From Hexactinellida sp. DTS-2022 (Eukaryota > Porifera > Hexactinellida): a stretch of 64,000 bases of DNA. Location: positions 2,232,001-2,296,000 of the forward strand of contig JAPNXP010000005.1 in the NCBI GenBank assembly GCA_028753945.1. Reading direction: 5' to 3'. The notes below the pieces were generated by a model. It searched no databases and was not told the DNA's origin. It saw only the letters and a list, made by a program, of their open reading frames with translations. Below, one piece after another: positions 54,856 through 64,000 of the stretch. A program made the translations under genes and the position numbers. How positions within the stretch are numbered: the stretch's first letter is position 1; every line of letters begins with the position of its first letter.

Positions 54856-56868
54856 TATCTAGAATAGAATAAGCATCAATTAAAACTCATTAAATTAGTT
54901 TGATTTTACATGAATTGATACAGGCCTGTAGCCATAAAGTGATAGTGGGTGGGGCTTTGAGAATTGTATGGAGGGTTGAATCTCAAAATATTCCAAATGT
55001 TAATCTAAAGTTTAGTTATATCGTCACAAAGGCTAAAAAAAATCTCAGGTGACACAAATTAAGGAATGGGGCAGGCGCAATATATAATGGAATCAAACAA
55101 GCTCGATCTTAAATTAATTCAGAAATATACTAATAACTACTTTAAAATATTTTCCCGAATTTTGATGGTCCCCTGGCTGGTATCCGTACTAGCGAGGTTC
55201 TACTGTATATTACTTCACTCGGCCAAAAGTATTTGAAAATCTGAAATTTGTGCCACAAGTGGCTAATGACAGGGATACGTATACCTCTTCAATATCGACA
55301 TAACACGACCTGAAAACAATAGTTTTTCAAGTTAATAACGATAGTATGATGCTTAACTAAGTAGCATTTGTGTTACTGTCAATGGGCCACTTGTGACACG
55401 AGTGGCACAAAAACCGCGTGCTACGCCGATGCAGGCAGAATATATCCTACGACACACTTAAGAGAATTTACCTAAAGTGGAGAAATACACCTTACACTGG
55501 CTTAAACAGAAGATGAAATTTACTGACAAGTAGCGCCTACCATGATGCTATAGTAGTATAACGATGACGTATCAAGCTATATTAATCGGGATACCATAAT
55601 GACAATTTTCAGGGATATAAATAAATGAGAACTTACATGGCATTTCCTGGAAATCTTTAAAGGCTCCTTTCTTTCTTATATGGCTGAGTCAGGCTAAGTG
55701 ATAGAGCTGAGAAACAATTAATATTCCGCAGAGTCGAGACTATGTGCATTGGAATTGAGAATAGTAGGTGTGAAGAATATATTTCAGCACTAGATTCACA
55801 TGTGGTATGTTGTGAATAGTATCACCTCCATTGGGAAATGGCGTGTCTCTTCTCTGCAAAATTTCCCGAATAAAGCTTGTATGAGCTGATCTGGTTTCTG
55901 GTGCATCTTGAAATTCGCGAGTCGATCATCTGATTTGTAGTTACCCTTACTCTTTGAGTCGGACAACTAAGTAGTGGCATATTTAACTTAGTAGCTCATA
56001 AACACATGTATGATATACTACAAGATTGTAATAATTCGTAGACAGAATTTTGTTTGAAAATTCTACTTCGTTTTTGCATTAAAGTAATCGCATCGTGACC
56101 AACTACAAACATAATGGGTGTACAGTAAAATTTACAGAAAAATATCTTAGTTTTGTTTAATAAATTCCCATTCCACTGAATTCACGTTCATAAATGTCAT
56201 TTGATTGTGAGGCCTGACATCAGTATGCACAGTGGTCAAACCAGGAGAAAAATTCGAAATTTTGACAATACTTGTTTTGGTTATTTTTAGCTTCATAAAA
56301 TTCTGCATAGTAACCTAGAAAAATGCATTGATATACCTAGAAAAATGCATTGATTTTGAAAATTGAGTGTGGTTACATTCCGATAACACTTTACTGAAGT
56401 CATGACTATGATATTGAGTTACAGTGTAAAATGACGTCTATCAAAATACCATTGACTATTCCTATCTCCAGGTTACTTTCTATAAATAGTGAATGCAAAG
56501 TGTAAACATATTTAGAAAGCATTTTCTCCTTGATTCGATATTAATAATTTCTTGCAGATTTATTTTCTTATTAAACCTATTATGAGCTGTTCAAATTTTC
56601 CAATCAGTTGTATTAATTTACTAATTTCAGTTAATCTGAGAGCAAAATCTCAAATTGAAGTGAATTGAGAAGTGTAATATCAACATAAATTATTAGCTAT
56701 ATATCTATTCTAGTAATTAAAAAAATATTTATACCCGCAGGTACCCGCAAACAATCTTAAAAATAGGTTAAGAGTAAGCCTAATCGCCTAAAATTTCACT
56801 TATATTTGGCAAGATTTAATTTATGGTTTGTTTATAAATTTACATTATGAATATAAATTACAAAACTC
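54856..56868. other. Long non-coding stretch inside the 54.4-57.7 kb element
   Basis: No coding frame of quality. A 20-bp tandem duplication (TACCTAGAAAAATGCATTGA) is at 56310-56352. Confidence 0.45.
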
Positions 56869-57093
56869 ATGCACAATGAAAAAGTGTACACCTTTTTGAA
56901 AGAGAATGATTCTGAAAACCTTAGTTCCTTAACTCGTAAGTTCATGGCACAATGTTCTGTTCAAAACGAGCGTCTCCTCTGTCAGAAAAATTATGTTTCA
57001 TTCTTACAGAGGAAGAACATAGAACTTAAACTTAAACAAAAAATCTCTCATTTAACGAATGATGAGCTATTCTTGAGGTTAATTAGAAAATAA
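56869..57093 (+). CDS. Small hypothetical protein, 74 codons
   Basis: An intact frame beginning MHNEKVYTFLKENDSENLSS and ending LTNDELFLRLIRK. It is charged and mostly helical (NERLLCQKNYVSFLQRKNIE, LKLKQKISHL look like a coiled coil). No domain recognised. It lies inside the 54.4-57.7 kb inverted-end element and could be its only remaining gene, an exon of one, or chance. Codon use does not stand out from the AT-rich background. Confidence 0.3.
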   Translation: MHNEKVYTFLKENDSENLSSLTRKFMAQCSVQNERLLCQKNYVSFLQRKNIELKLKQKISHLTNDELFLRLIRK

Positions 57094-57388
57094 TTAATGT
57101 AATATCTTTATAGTTGCATATAAATACAATACTATCTATATCTTTATAACTTGGCAGCATTAAAAATTAACTCAACCAAATTTTAGAAATTAATATTAAT
57201 AATATATAAAGTGATTACGTCATAACTCGAAAAATTGAAGTCATACACTGTTTTTTAGGTAATCATTGGATTTCTCGTGGTTGATTTACTATTCAACAAT
57301 AATAGGTTTAGAATGACTAAAAAATGTTTAGAATGGCTTTTATAGCGAATTCTCCTGATTTGCCATTTTAGACCACTGTGGTATGGTG

Positions 57389-57530
57389 CATTGGCGGCGC
57401 CAGGAGGCCCATGCCCCCTCTTTTGAGTCTGGCCCCCCTAGAATAACAATGTTGTACAGTGTGCCCCCCCCTAAAATCCCCCCTGGCTCCCCCAGAGCTC
57501 CCCTACCTGAAGGTCCTGGCGCCGCCTCTG
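57389..57530. mobile_element. hAT-type MITE, 142 bp
   Basis: Begins CATTGGCGGCGCCAGGAGG, ends GGTCCTGGCGCCGCCTCTG. Flanks GTATGGTG and GTAAGGTG (one change). The interior is C-rich (CCCCCCCTAAAATCCCCCC). Confidence 0.82.
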
Positions 57531-57813
57531 GTAAGGTGTGACATGATGATGCTAAACAATAAACAATATAGTGGGGAACTTTCAGGGCCTAAAATTTGCA
57601 AATCAAATGCATATGAGAACGACTCGTTTAACCAATCCTTGGTCCAAAAAAAATGAGTGCCATTGCCTTAGTATAATACAATAATATGGCTATACCTTAT
57701 CTTCTACCCAATAAGTATCTAAATACAAAACTACAGTCCGCTAAGAATGAACGTTCAAATTCGTAAGAAGATTGAGATAACCTGTCCTTCAAGCCTTAGA
57801 ATAGAACATTGAT

Positions 57814-58020
57814 CTGCATAACGCTGAAGATTATAAGTTCGGTATCAGATCGTTAGCAGAACTAAAACGTAAGCTCGCGGATTTTGATATCCCGCCTTCT
57901 TGGGTTAAAAGGTTTTCAGACGACACTTTTATATACATAATGCTACTATCGAAAGAAAAACAGATATCTATTCCAGGATATATTACTATTAATGACTCCT
58001 TAACACCAATAGCCTTGTGA
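57814..58020 (+). pseudogene. Fragment of a P-element-like transposase
   Basis: A 68-codon open stretch: YKFGIRSLAELKRKLADFDI, PPSWVKRFSDDTFIYIMLLS, ITINDSLTPIAL. It resembles the region just after the THAP domain and coiled coil in the copy at 34280-33468 (LPDGWITNV..., FFIKI, SVLVNDDLYI). It lies directly beyond the insertion that follows the THAP start at 53944, so both pieces probably belong to one disrupted gene. No later parts of the protein were found. Confidence 0.5.
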
Positions 58021-59478
58021 AGTTGGCGTAGTATTCGACCAGGGTCACTGGGTCACTTCAGTCACATATTTGACTCACTTTTAGTTATCAGATTTGAATA
58101 AATTTATTATCATTGGAGAGAGGAGATACGGAGGTTTACTGTAATATGATTTATTAAAAAAAAAAATAGTTTTCAGTTAGTTATTTTTATCATACAATTC
58201 AGGGTTGGTATTTCATAAAAAATCACTATCTCAAAATTTGTTTACAATTCTGAAAATTGTAATCATACTTGGGAGAAATGGAGGTTTATGTGATTTGAAT
58301 TTTATTTAAAATTTCCCAAAAAACATTTGAGTTATAAACATTCAAACTTGAATTTTGGAAAATGAGTGGAAGTATAATTTTGGAAAGTACATCGAGTAGG
58401 GTTAGTTCAAAGTGTAAAGTCCTATCCAATATCAAACTGAATCTAATTTATTTTGGTATCACTCGTTAGAGGAGACACGGAGGTTTACCTCAATGCCATT
58501 AGATTCTCGAATATTCCCTTTATAACAGACAAATAAGTATTTTTTAAATGGTATAAATCTCTGTTTTTATCGTTTTCTCAGTTCAAACTTTGAGCTCAAT
58601 TTTCCGAGATAAAATAAAATCAGAATCGATTCATACTTTACAAGTACTTCTCTGATATATTATTATTCAATCCCCCGAAAAAAAAACAGGGGTCGCTAGT
58701 CATTTCTTTCAGAATTTTATAATTTCTCCAAAAGGTTTCAAATTCGATTTCTTCTTTATTTTTGCTAAGCCTACCTTCATTATATCATATTCTATTTAGT
58801 GTAGACTATCTACGTAATGTAACACAATTCATTCGCTTCCTCTTAGTTCCCATTCTAGCATTGAGTTTCTAGTAACTTTCTACTAATAATAGCAAATTGT
58901 TATTGCAATTATATTCACACTATACAAGTCAAACAAATGATTGGAATGCAAACAGAATCTTGTAAACAAAGAATATTCTGGCTGTTGCAATAACTTGTAG
59001 GTGATAATTATAAACAAATGCAAGAAGAGAATGACATCCAATAATGCGTGCTTGTATCAATTCCGCCTGCTTTATGGATATATCTTACTTAATAGAAGAG
59101 GGAATGCCATCCAGGTATTTCATTGAAATAATTCGTGCTTATATCAATTCCGACTGCTCTTGGATTGATCTTACTCATCCAATTCCTTCTCTCCAGAAAT
59201 ATACGTATTTGCCTTCTTTTGAGAACTAGAGGGTAAAACTTTACACAAATATGTATAAATCACCACATATTTATTTTAGGAATATAACTAACCACTATAA
59301 ATGTTGGCCAATATAAATGGAGAGAGAGTGGCTTTATAATTGTTAGTTAATTGCCTGCAGACATCAAAATCGCAATCTTTTGCGCTATCAAGCCCAAAAT
59401 TATTTTAATCTTCTATCCTTCTTTCGATGAAATTAAATGGATCACTTGGAAGTGATCCTTTTAATTACATCGATAAAA
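58021..59478. other. Long non-coding stretch
   Basis: No gene recognised. Three phrases resembling GGAGAGAGGAGATACGGAGG and GGAGACACGGAGGTTTACCT occur at 58114, 58275 and 58469, an irregular dispersed repeat. At 59044-59160 CGTGCTTGTATCAATTCCG recurs once with changes about 85 bp later. Confidence 0.4.
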
Positions 59479-59537
59479 GTTAACTCCCGTAATAACGAAG
59501 TCCAAGTAATTGAACTTCGTTATAACGGGAGTTAACT
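59479..59537. repeat. Short hairpin, pogo-like ends
   Basis: AGTTAACTCCCGTAATAACG pairs with CGTTATAACGGGAGTTAACT across a gap of about 18 bp. The stem sequence is a typical Tigger/pogo end. Confidence 0.65.
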
Positions 59538-59666
59538 GTATATACCAAGGAGTATTTCTAAACCTGGATAGTATTCTGCATACAACAAATATTTATTTAT
59601 TAATTAATTAATAAAGGAAATTTTCTTTAATTATCTAATTATACTATATTTATTAATTAAATATTA

Positions 59667-59709
59667 TCTACGAGGTAATCAATGACTTTATTGATTACTT
59701 CGTAGATAT
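59667..59709. repeat. Strong hairpin next to the OTU reading frame
   Basis: ATCTACGAGGTAATCAAT and ATTGATTACTTCGTAGAT form an 18-bp stem with one mismatch and a 7-base loop. It starts right at the stop codon of the OTU frame (59710). It may be a subterminal part of the transposon or a transcript-end hairpin. Confidence 0.6.
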
Positions 59710-60160
59710 TTAATCCATCCGTAATATAGGTTCATAATGTACTCCATTATGATTAATATAGATAGAGCCTGCATTATTTCCTTGGGGAGATTCCAAAGTA
59801 TCAACTTGTTTAACCCCTCTACCTGAGAATACCATCCACTTATTACCCATGTCTGAACTAAATACCCAAATTTCCGTCTGTAGTAATAAGGCCGTAGCAA
59901 ATAACTCCACATCAGTAGCCCACGTAGAATTCCTCTTCATATTTGATTTCACTACATAGTCCGCCACGTTACGATAGTTAATTACACTCTTCGGAAATTT
60001 ATTGGCAATAAACTTATTGCATGCTTCCTTCAGCTTACCAACCATATTCTCTACAACTTTCAACCGTACTAAATTAAAACTATCAATTTTTCAAGTCAAC
60101 CAGTATGATAATGATGCAAATAAACAATTTCCATCTCCAGGAATTCGCAAACACTTCGAA
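59710..60160 (-). pseudogene. OTU-type cysteine protease, with one nonsense codon
   Basis: The catalytic start is at about 60150-60095 in reverse: RIPGDGNCLFASLSYWLT, the GDGNCLF motif with nucleophilic cysteine. The next codon of that frame is TGA, after which the same frame continues KIDSFNLVRLKVVENMVGKL, TWATDVELFATALLLQTEIW, FSSDMGNKWMVFSGRG and IYINHNGVHYEPIL, which contains the catalytic histidine (VHYEPIL). OTU enzymes cleave ubiquitin or related chains. Codon-level spacing from Cys to His is typical for OTU domains. A frameshift separates it from upstream sequence (60304-60083). It sits directly downstream of a MULE-like transposase, and both probably belonged to one element. Confidence 0.8.
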
Positions 60161-60336
60161 GGAACATTCTTTTAAATTAGAATTAGCTGGGATATTATCT
60201 CTTATGGAATTTGTAGAATCCGACCTTTGTAAATGTAAATCTTCACATAACTTCTTCTGTCCCCGATATGTAAGTGGTTGGAATGCCGGTAACTTATATT
60301 CCATGGTAGCTATTTCTACTAAATCTAAATCACTAA

Positions 60337-62282
60337 TTATTTCAACTTCACTGCACGCAAAATACCATCACAAACTGTAGCAACATCGAATGGATTTTCT
60401 TCACAAATAGCAGCTACCTCCCTGTTTGTTGAACGTTTACTTAAATTTTCTACATTAAAACTTTTACTAGACTTGAAATTTGTAAATATCTTACTAACTT
60501 TATCAACAGTTGGTTTAGTATAACTAAATTTACTCTTCTTACTTCTAGACCACTCCTCTTTGCACTCCTCCTCATTCTCCACGCGTAATCTCTTCTTAAC
60601 TTTAAACACTTTATGAGCCAGTGGGGTAAAAGCAAATTTAAAAGCCGCGATCCTATCGTCAATATTATTATAAACTGTTCTGATGAAATCTGCAGCTCGT
60701 ATCCCGGTCTCTGAATTAAATATGCTGTGTTTAACAATTCTGAACCAATTCTCAACAATCGCATTACTGTCTGTTGCATTCTCTGACGAATTAGCTGTAC
60801 ATAAATTATCCCACTCCACAACGGTAACAATGGCATATAATACGTGAGAAGAAATTCAATTATCTGAGGGTTATAAGATACACTAGGATCAAGTTGCGAA
60901 TTATTTTCGATTTCACTTATTTTCGACTTAAGTATTACGATAAATCATTTCAAAAAGGAGGATTTCTCTCTGTAAGTTACAGCATTACTCTTAACTTCAG
61001 TCTCATCCTCGAATTCATTGGGGGCATCATTACTAACATTAATCCCCGCCTTAATACATTCTTCTAGTTGGTTTAATTTAGTGCAATAAACACTAGTTTG
61101 CTTCTTACTACACAAACTATAACAAAGTAACCCGAAAAGTTGATTAATTCCATTCATTTGTCTACAATTAACCATACGACGAAATACATGCAATATTATT
61201 CTTTTTAAAGCCTTTTATAATATGAATTTCTTTTTTAAATTATAGCTAATTATGTGCATCATATGAGCCGACAGAGATGGAGGACTCTGATAATAATAAC
61301 ACCTAAGTTCTCATTATTAGCTATAAATTCCCAACAATATTGGAGATAATGAAAAATAGTAAATTTGTTAAACGCTAAACATGTACTGTGTATCATAGCC
61401 CAACTAAAATCTATTTCAACTTTCTCAATTTTTAACTCCATCGTGTTAAATAATTTTACACTCAAACACCATTTATTTAGGAAGTGTGAGATTTCAGCGG
61501 AGCTATAATCGCTACTTATCATTTCAGCTAATGGGATGGGACTAGTGGAAAAATCCGGGTGTTGTATTGTAAGGGCATAGTAATATATTTTCTTAGAACA
61601 GGAAGGGGGTTTAGAAATAAGAGAACCAGTCGCATCTAAATTCAAGACAATATCTTTACTTTTCATCAGTTTTAGAATTTCAAGCTGCTTATAAGAATAC
61701 ATATGAATAATGAAAGGATCCTTTACGAAATACTGAACATAGCCTGGTAGGAGGGATTCAGGGAGTAAATTTCGGACATACTGCTGGGTTGCTGTTATAT
61801 CTTCCATATATAAATTAGAAAATCGCTCCTTAGATTTCAATTCAGCTTTAACTTTCCGCAAACAATCTTGTGATTTAATAGAAGTAAATTACCATAACAG
61901 ACCAGGAATACTTGAATTATTACACTGTTTATTATAAATTTACTAACCGAATTATTAACTAATAATTCTCCCATTTTACTACGCTCACTGCAAGATAGAT
62001 GGCGACTAAATGCACTCTGCCCATCTGTGTGTTGAAGTGACAAATATCCTTCTGAGTAAATTTGACAAGTATGTCATTATCTACCAAATTTAGTGCATCA
62101 TCAATATAAAAGATATAAGATCGACAATTTTCAAACTTACAAGACGCTTTAACTCTGAAGAAAGGACTATTAACCTTACGACTTTCAGGTTTCTTCAACC
62201 AATAATTTACAAACTTTAAAACACACATTGGGGCTAAATCTTTAAAATTTTCAGCAAAAACATTAGTCCAATTACTAACCAA
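60337..62282 (-). pseudogene. MULE-like transposase associated with OTU, frameshifted
   Basis: Read from 62282. A Cys-rich segment FRVKASCKFENCRSYIFYID and HFNTQMG is followed by a frameshift near 62010, beyond which RHLSCSERSKMGELLVNNSV continues. The open frame 61861-61259 has TQQYVRNLLPESLLPGYVQY, SKDIVLNLDATGSLISKPPS (probable first catalytic aspartate), FSTSPIPLAEMISSDYSSAE and EKVEIDFSWAMIHSTCLAFN (second). Pieces at 61193-60945 and 60819-60337 carry NGINQLFGLLCYSL and DSNAIVENWFRIVKHSIFNS, which supplies the probable glutamate, plus IRAADFIRTVYNNIDDRIAA. The order D-D-E resembles MULEs, but the family is not classic FLYWCH-MULE and I cannot name it. At least two frame changes. Confidence 0.65.
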
Positions 62283-62329
62283 TGATGTTATACCAATAGA
62301 ATTGGTAATACAAATATTATCCCACTCAC

Positions 62330-62683
62330 TCAGTTTGAGATAAAACTCCCCACAGTTACACTCAAATTAGTTAGAACTTCAATCTCAGAACTCTCTATCA
62401 CCATTTCTGTTTCAAAGTTGTCAGTTTTAATATTAGGCACATCGTGAGAACGAGGAAGTGGAAGTTTACTTACAACTCTAACACAAAAATCAGTACATTT
62501 ACTTTCTAAGCACTTAACACCATCAGCATTGTACACATCTTTTAACACCTTTACCCAAGTAATAAAAAGACTCAAGTCATCTCCACTTAAAAACACATAT
62601 TTCTTACCAAACATTTGATACAAGAAACTACATTCAAGCTGCACTTCAGACAACCACAAAACCAATAAAGGAGTACATTCCAC
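62330..62683 (-). CDS. Hypothetical N-terminal part of the OTU-associated transposon protein
   Basis: 117 open codons beginning MECTPLLVLWLSEVQLECSF, with FLSGDDLSLFITWVKVLKDV and a cysteine-containing CLESKCTDFC. No domain recognised. It lies immediately upstream of, and on the same strand as, the MULE-like frame, so it is probably its N-terminal region or an accessory protein. Confidence 0.35.
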   Translation of the reverse strand: MECTPLLVLWLSEVQLECSFLYQMFGKKYVFLSGDDLSLFITWVKVLKDVYNADGVKCLESKCTDFCVRVVSKLPLPRSHDVPNIKTDNFETEMVIESSEIEVLTNLSVTVGSFISN

Positions 62684-64000
62684 AAAACTTTTACAATAAG
62701 TACTTACTATCTTGGGAATAAAATCAAAACACTCATCAAAATATCAAGTTTCCTCGAATTGCAATAAACCAGAAAGATTTTGTGGACAAGTTAACGCTAC
62801 CTACGAGTACTATTTTGCCAATGGCTACAAAATCACAAAAAAATTATTATTCGTCTATAGACGCTTGATTAAGCCCCCAAGGATATGTAAAGGTCAAACG
62901 TACAATATCTCGATTAATTTGACCTCTTTAAGTACGATATTTGGGGTGCTGAGTGTACTTTTTCAGTGGTTCAGCACTTTCAGATGGATTGTTTGCTGTA
63001 ACTGACGTGAATTTTTGTGATTTTCCTTGAATATACCTGGCCCATTAGATAGTCTGTGGGAAAAAAAACAAAATTGATAAAAAAATCAAATAGAAAGAGA
63101 AAATTCGCAAAGTTAGGGCCATTATCTATCCTTGGGATCCTATTTCTAACACACCCCCTCTGAATACATTTCTCAGACTCCCGTGCACCTAGAATTAAAA
63201 TGTACTAGTGAAAAAGGCTCGCAATATACGACTTCCTATGCGTCCCTAATACATTTTGTGACCCTCAGACGCCCCGTTTTTTCAAATGACCATATATGGG
63301 CATGGATATGTGCCACATTTTGATGATTCAGCAATTTTGTATCTCATAAACTAGAGAAAGCAGAGCTTGGCTCTAATCGATTATTCACATCAATATATCA
63401 TGCATATATCATTGGAATAACAAATTGGACTATTTTCCAAATAGTTACCATGCTAAGAAGCCCATGCCCATATATGGAGGTGTCATGTGACCATCACAAA
63501 CCATCGATCATTAAAATCAGGGTTGTGCAAGAGTTTAGCTCTAACTTGCTAACACTATCAGTAATCGTTTTCGAGGAATATGAACTGCTTCAATTATCTT
63601 CAAACCATTATCTGTAAGAAGTATTGAAGGTTTGTGTCACTATTGTGTCCTTCTATACCCTCTTCTCCACATAAATATTTTCTAATACCGGCTGTGGAAA
63701 AAGCTAGAGAACTCCGTGATTATTTATCGTATCAACTTGAAATTTCGGGGAGATGTAGTTTATATATATATCTAAATAACGTTCAGAGCGTTTCCATACT
63801 TTTTTCTAATTTCGCAAAGTTGTATGGCCACATTTCTCAAAAATAGGGAAATTCCATAGAAAAATTGACCTAAATTTTTGAATTCCTAATAAATAATATA
63901 AATTTAGATAATATTGGTGATTTTCTCGTATAGGCAAGTTGAATGCATATTTATTTGACGAGTTATGAAGTAAAAACAAAGTGTTTATAGTTATCATGTT
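62684..64000. other. Non-coding stretch to the window end
   Basis: No gene recognised. Positions 63283-63475 contain CATATATGGGCATGG and its approximate complement GCCCATGCCCATATATGG, an inverted pair 170 bp apart; the same words occur in the MITE at 2180-2225, suggesting a related non-autonomous element without clear ends. Confidence 0.4.

Larger units (their letters stand above)
54380..57675. mobile_element. Element with inverted ends AAGGCAATGGCACTCAT, about 3.3 kb
   Basis: The left sequence TACTAAGGCAATGGCACTCA, TTTTTTTGGACCAATG near 54377-54420 is complementary to 57630-57680 (CTTGGTCCAAAAAAAATGAG, TGCCATTGCCTTAGTATA). Like ends lie beside the MULE-RING element (34795-34855) and at 28318, so it may be a non-autonomous MULE relative. 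It splits the third P-element-like gene and contains two hAT MITEs. No transposase was recognised inside. Confidence 0.55.

Overview
This is eukaryotic, AT-rich, intron-type DNA from an animal, almost certainly an invertebrate. The one recognisable host gene is the first coding exon of an ABHD17-family depalmitoylase (3375-3604, + strand). The rest is a dense graveyard of transposable elements. The protein families present (P-element-like THAP transposases, FLYWCH/MULE transposases, a protein family at 29.6-31.3 kb that I associate with arthropod genomes, hAT relics, a Ty3/gypsy element) suggest an arthropod, but this is not certain. There are no bacterial features, rRNA genes or CRISPR arrays, and I recognised no tRNA genes.

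Layout. 0.07-0.8 kb: frameshifted Myb/SANT-like gene. 2.1-2.7 kb: hAT-type MITE. 3.4 kb: ABHD17 exon. 4.2-6.1 kb: MULE pseudogene with inverted-repeat ends. 7-9 kb: Helitron end, palindromic repeats and MITEs. 9.4-20.6 kb: a nested tower. Tc1-like ends enclose (i) a palindromic foldback element that itself contains a 4.75-kb gypsy LTR element and a TA-flanked MITE, and (ii) a P-element-like transposon that contains three hAT-type elements, one inside another. 21.6-23.4 kb: second MULE. 25.5-26.2 kb: hAT transposase relic. 29.6-31.3 kb: repeat-associated protein family. 31.7-34.5 kb: second P-element-like transposase with a THAP domain. 34.8-38.9 kb: a MULE whose transposase frame runs on to an IAP-like RING finger, with the RING-coding end duplicated as a long inverted repeat and a Helitron inserted inside. 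40.1-41.2 kb: an almost uninterrupted 1.08-kb copy of the palindromic element. 41.7-42.4 kb: MULE C-terminal fragment. 42-52 kb: gene-poor, with MITEs and Helitron-like ends. 51.2-52.1 kb: diverged third palindrome. 53.9-58.0 kb: third P-element-like gene, split by other insertions. 59.7-62.7 kb: MULE-like transposase followed by an OTU-type cysteine protease.

At least thirteen hAT-type non-autonomous elements were delimited by their ends; eight have perfect 8-bp target duplications and five have one difference. The LTRs of the gypsy element look identical, so part of the activity is recent, yet almost every transposase frame carries single-base frameshifts or stops. The most unusual structures are the palindromic family, whose two arms share copy-specific variants, and the MULE-RING element with RING sequence in both long inverted ends. 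All identifications come from reading the sequence and from family knowledge; no database search was run.
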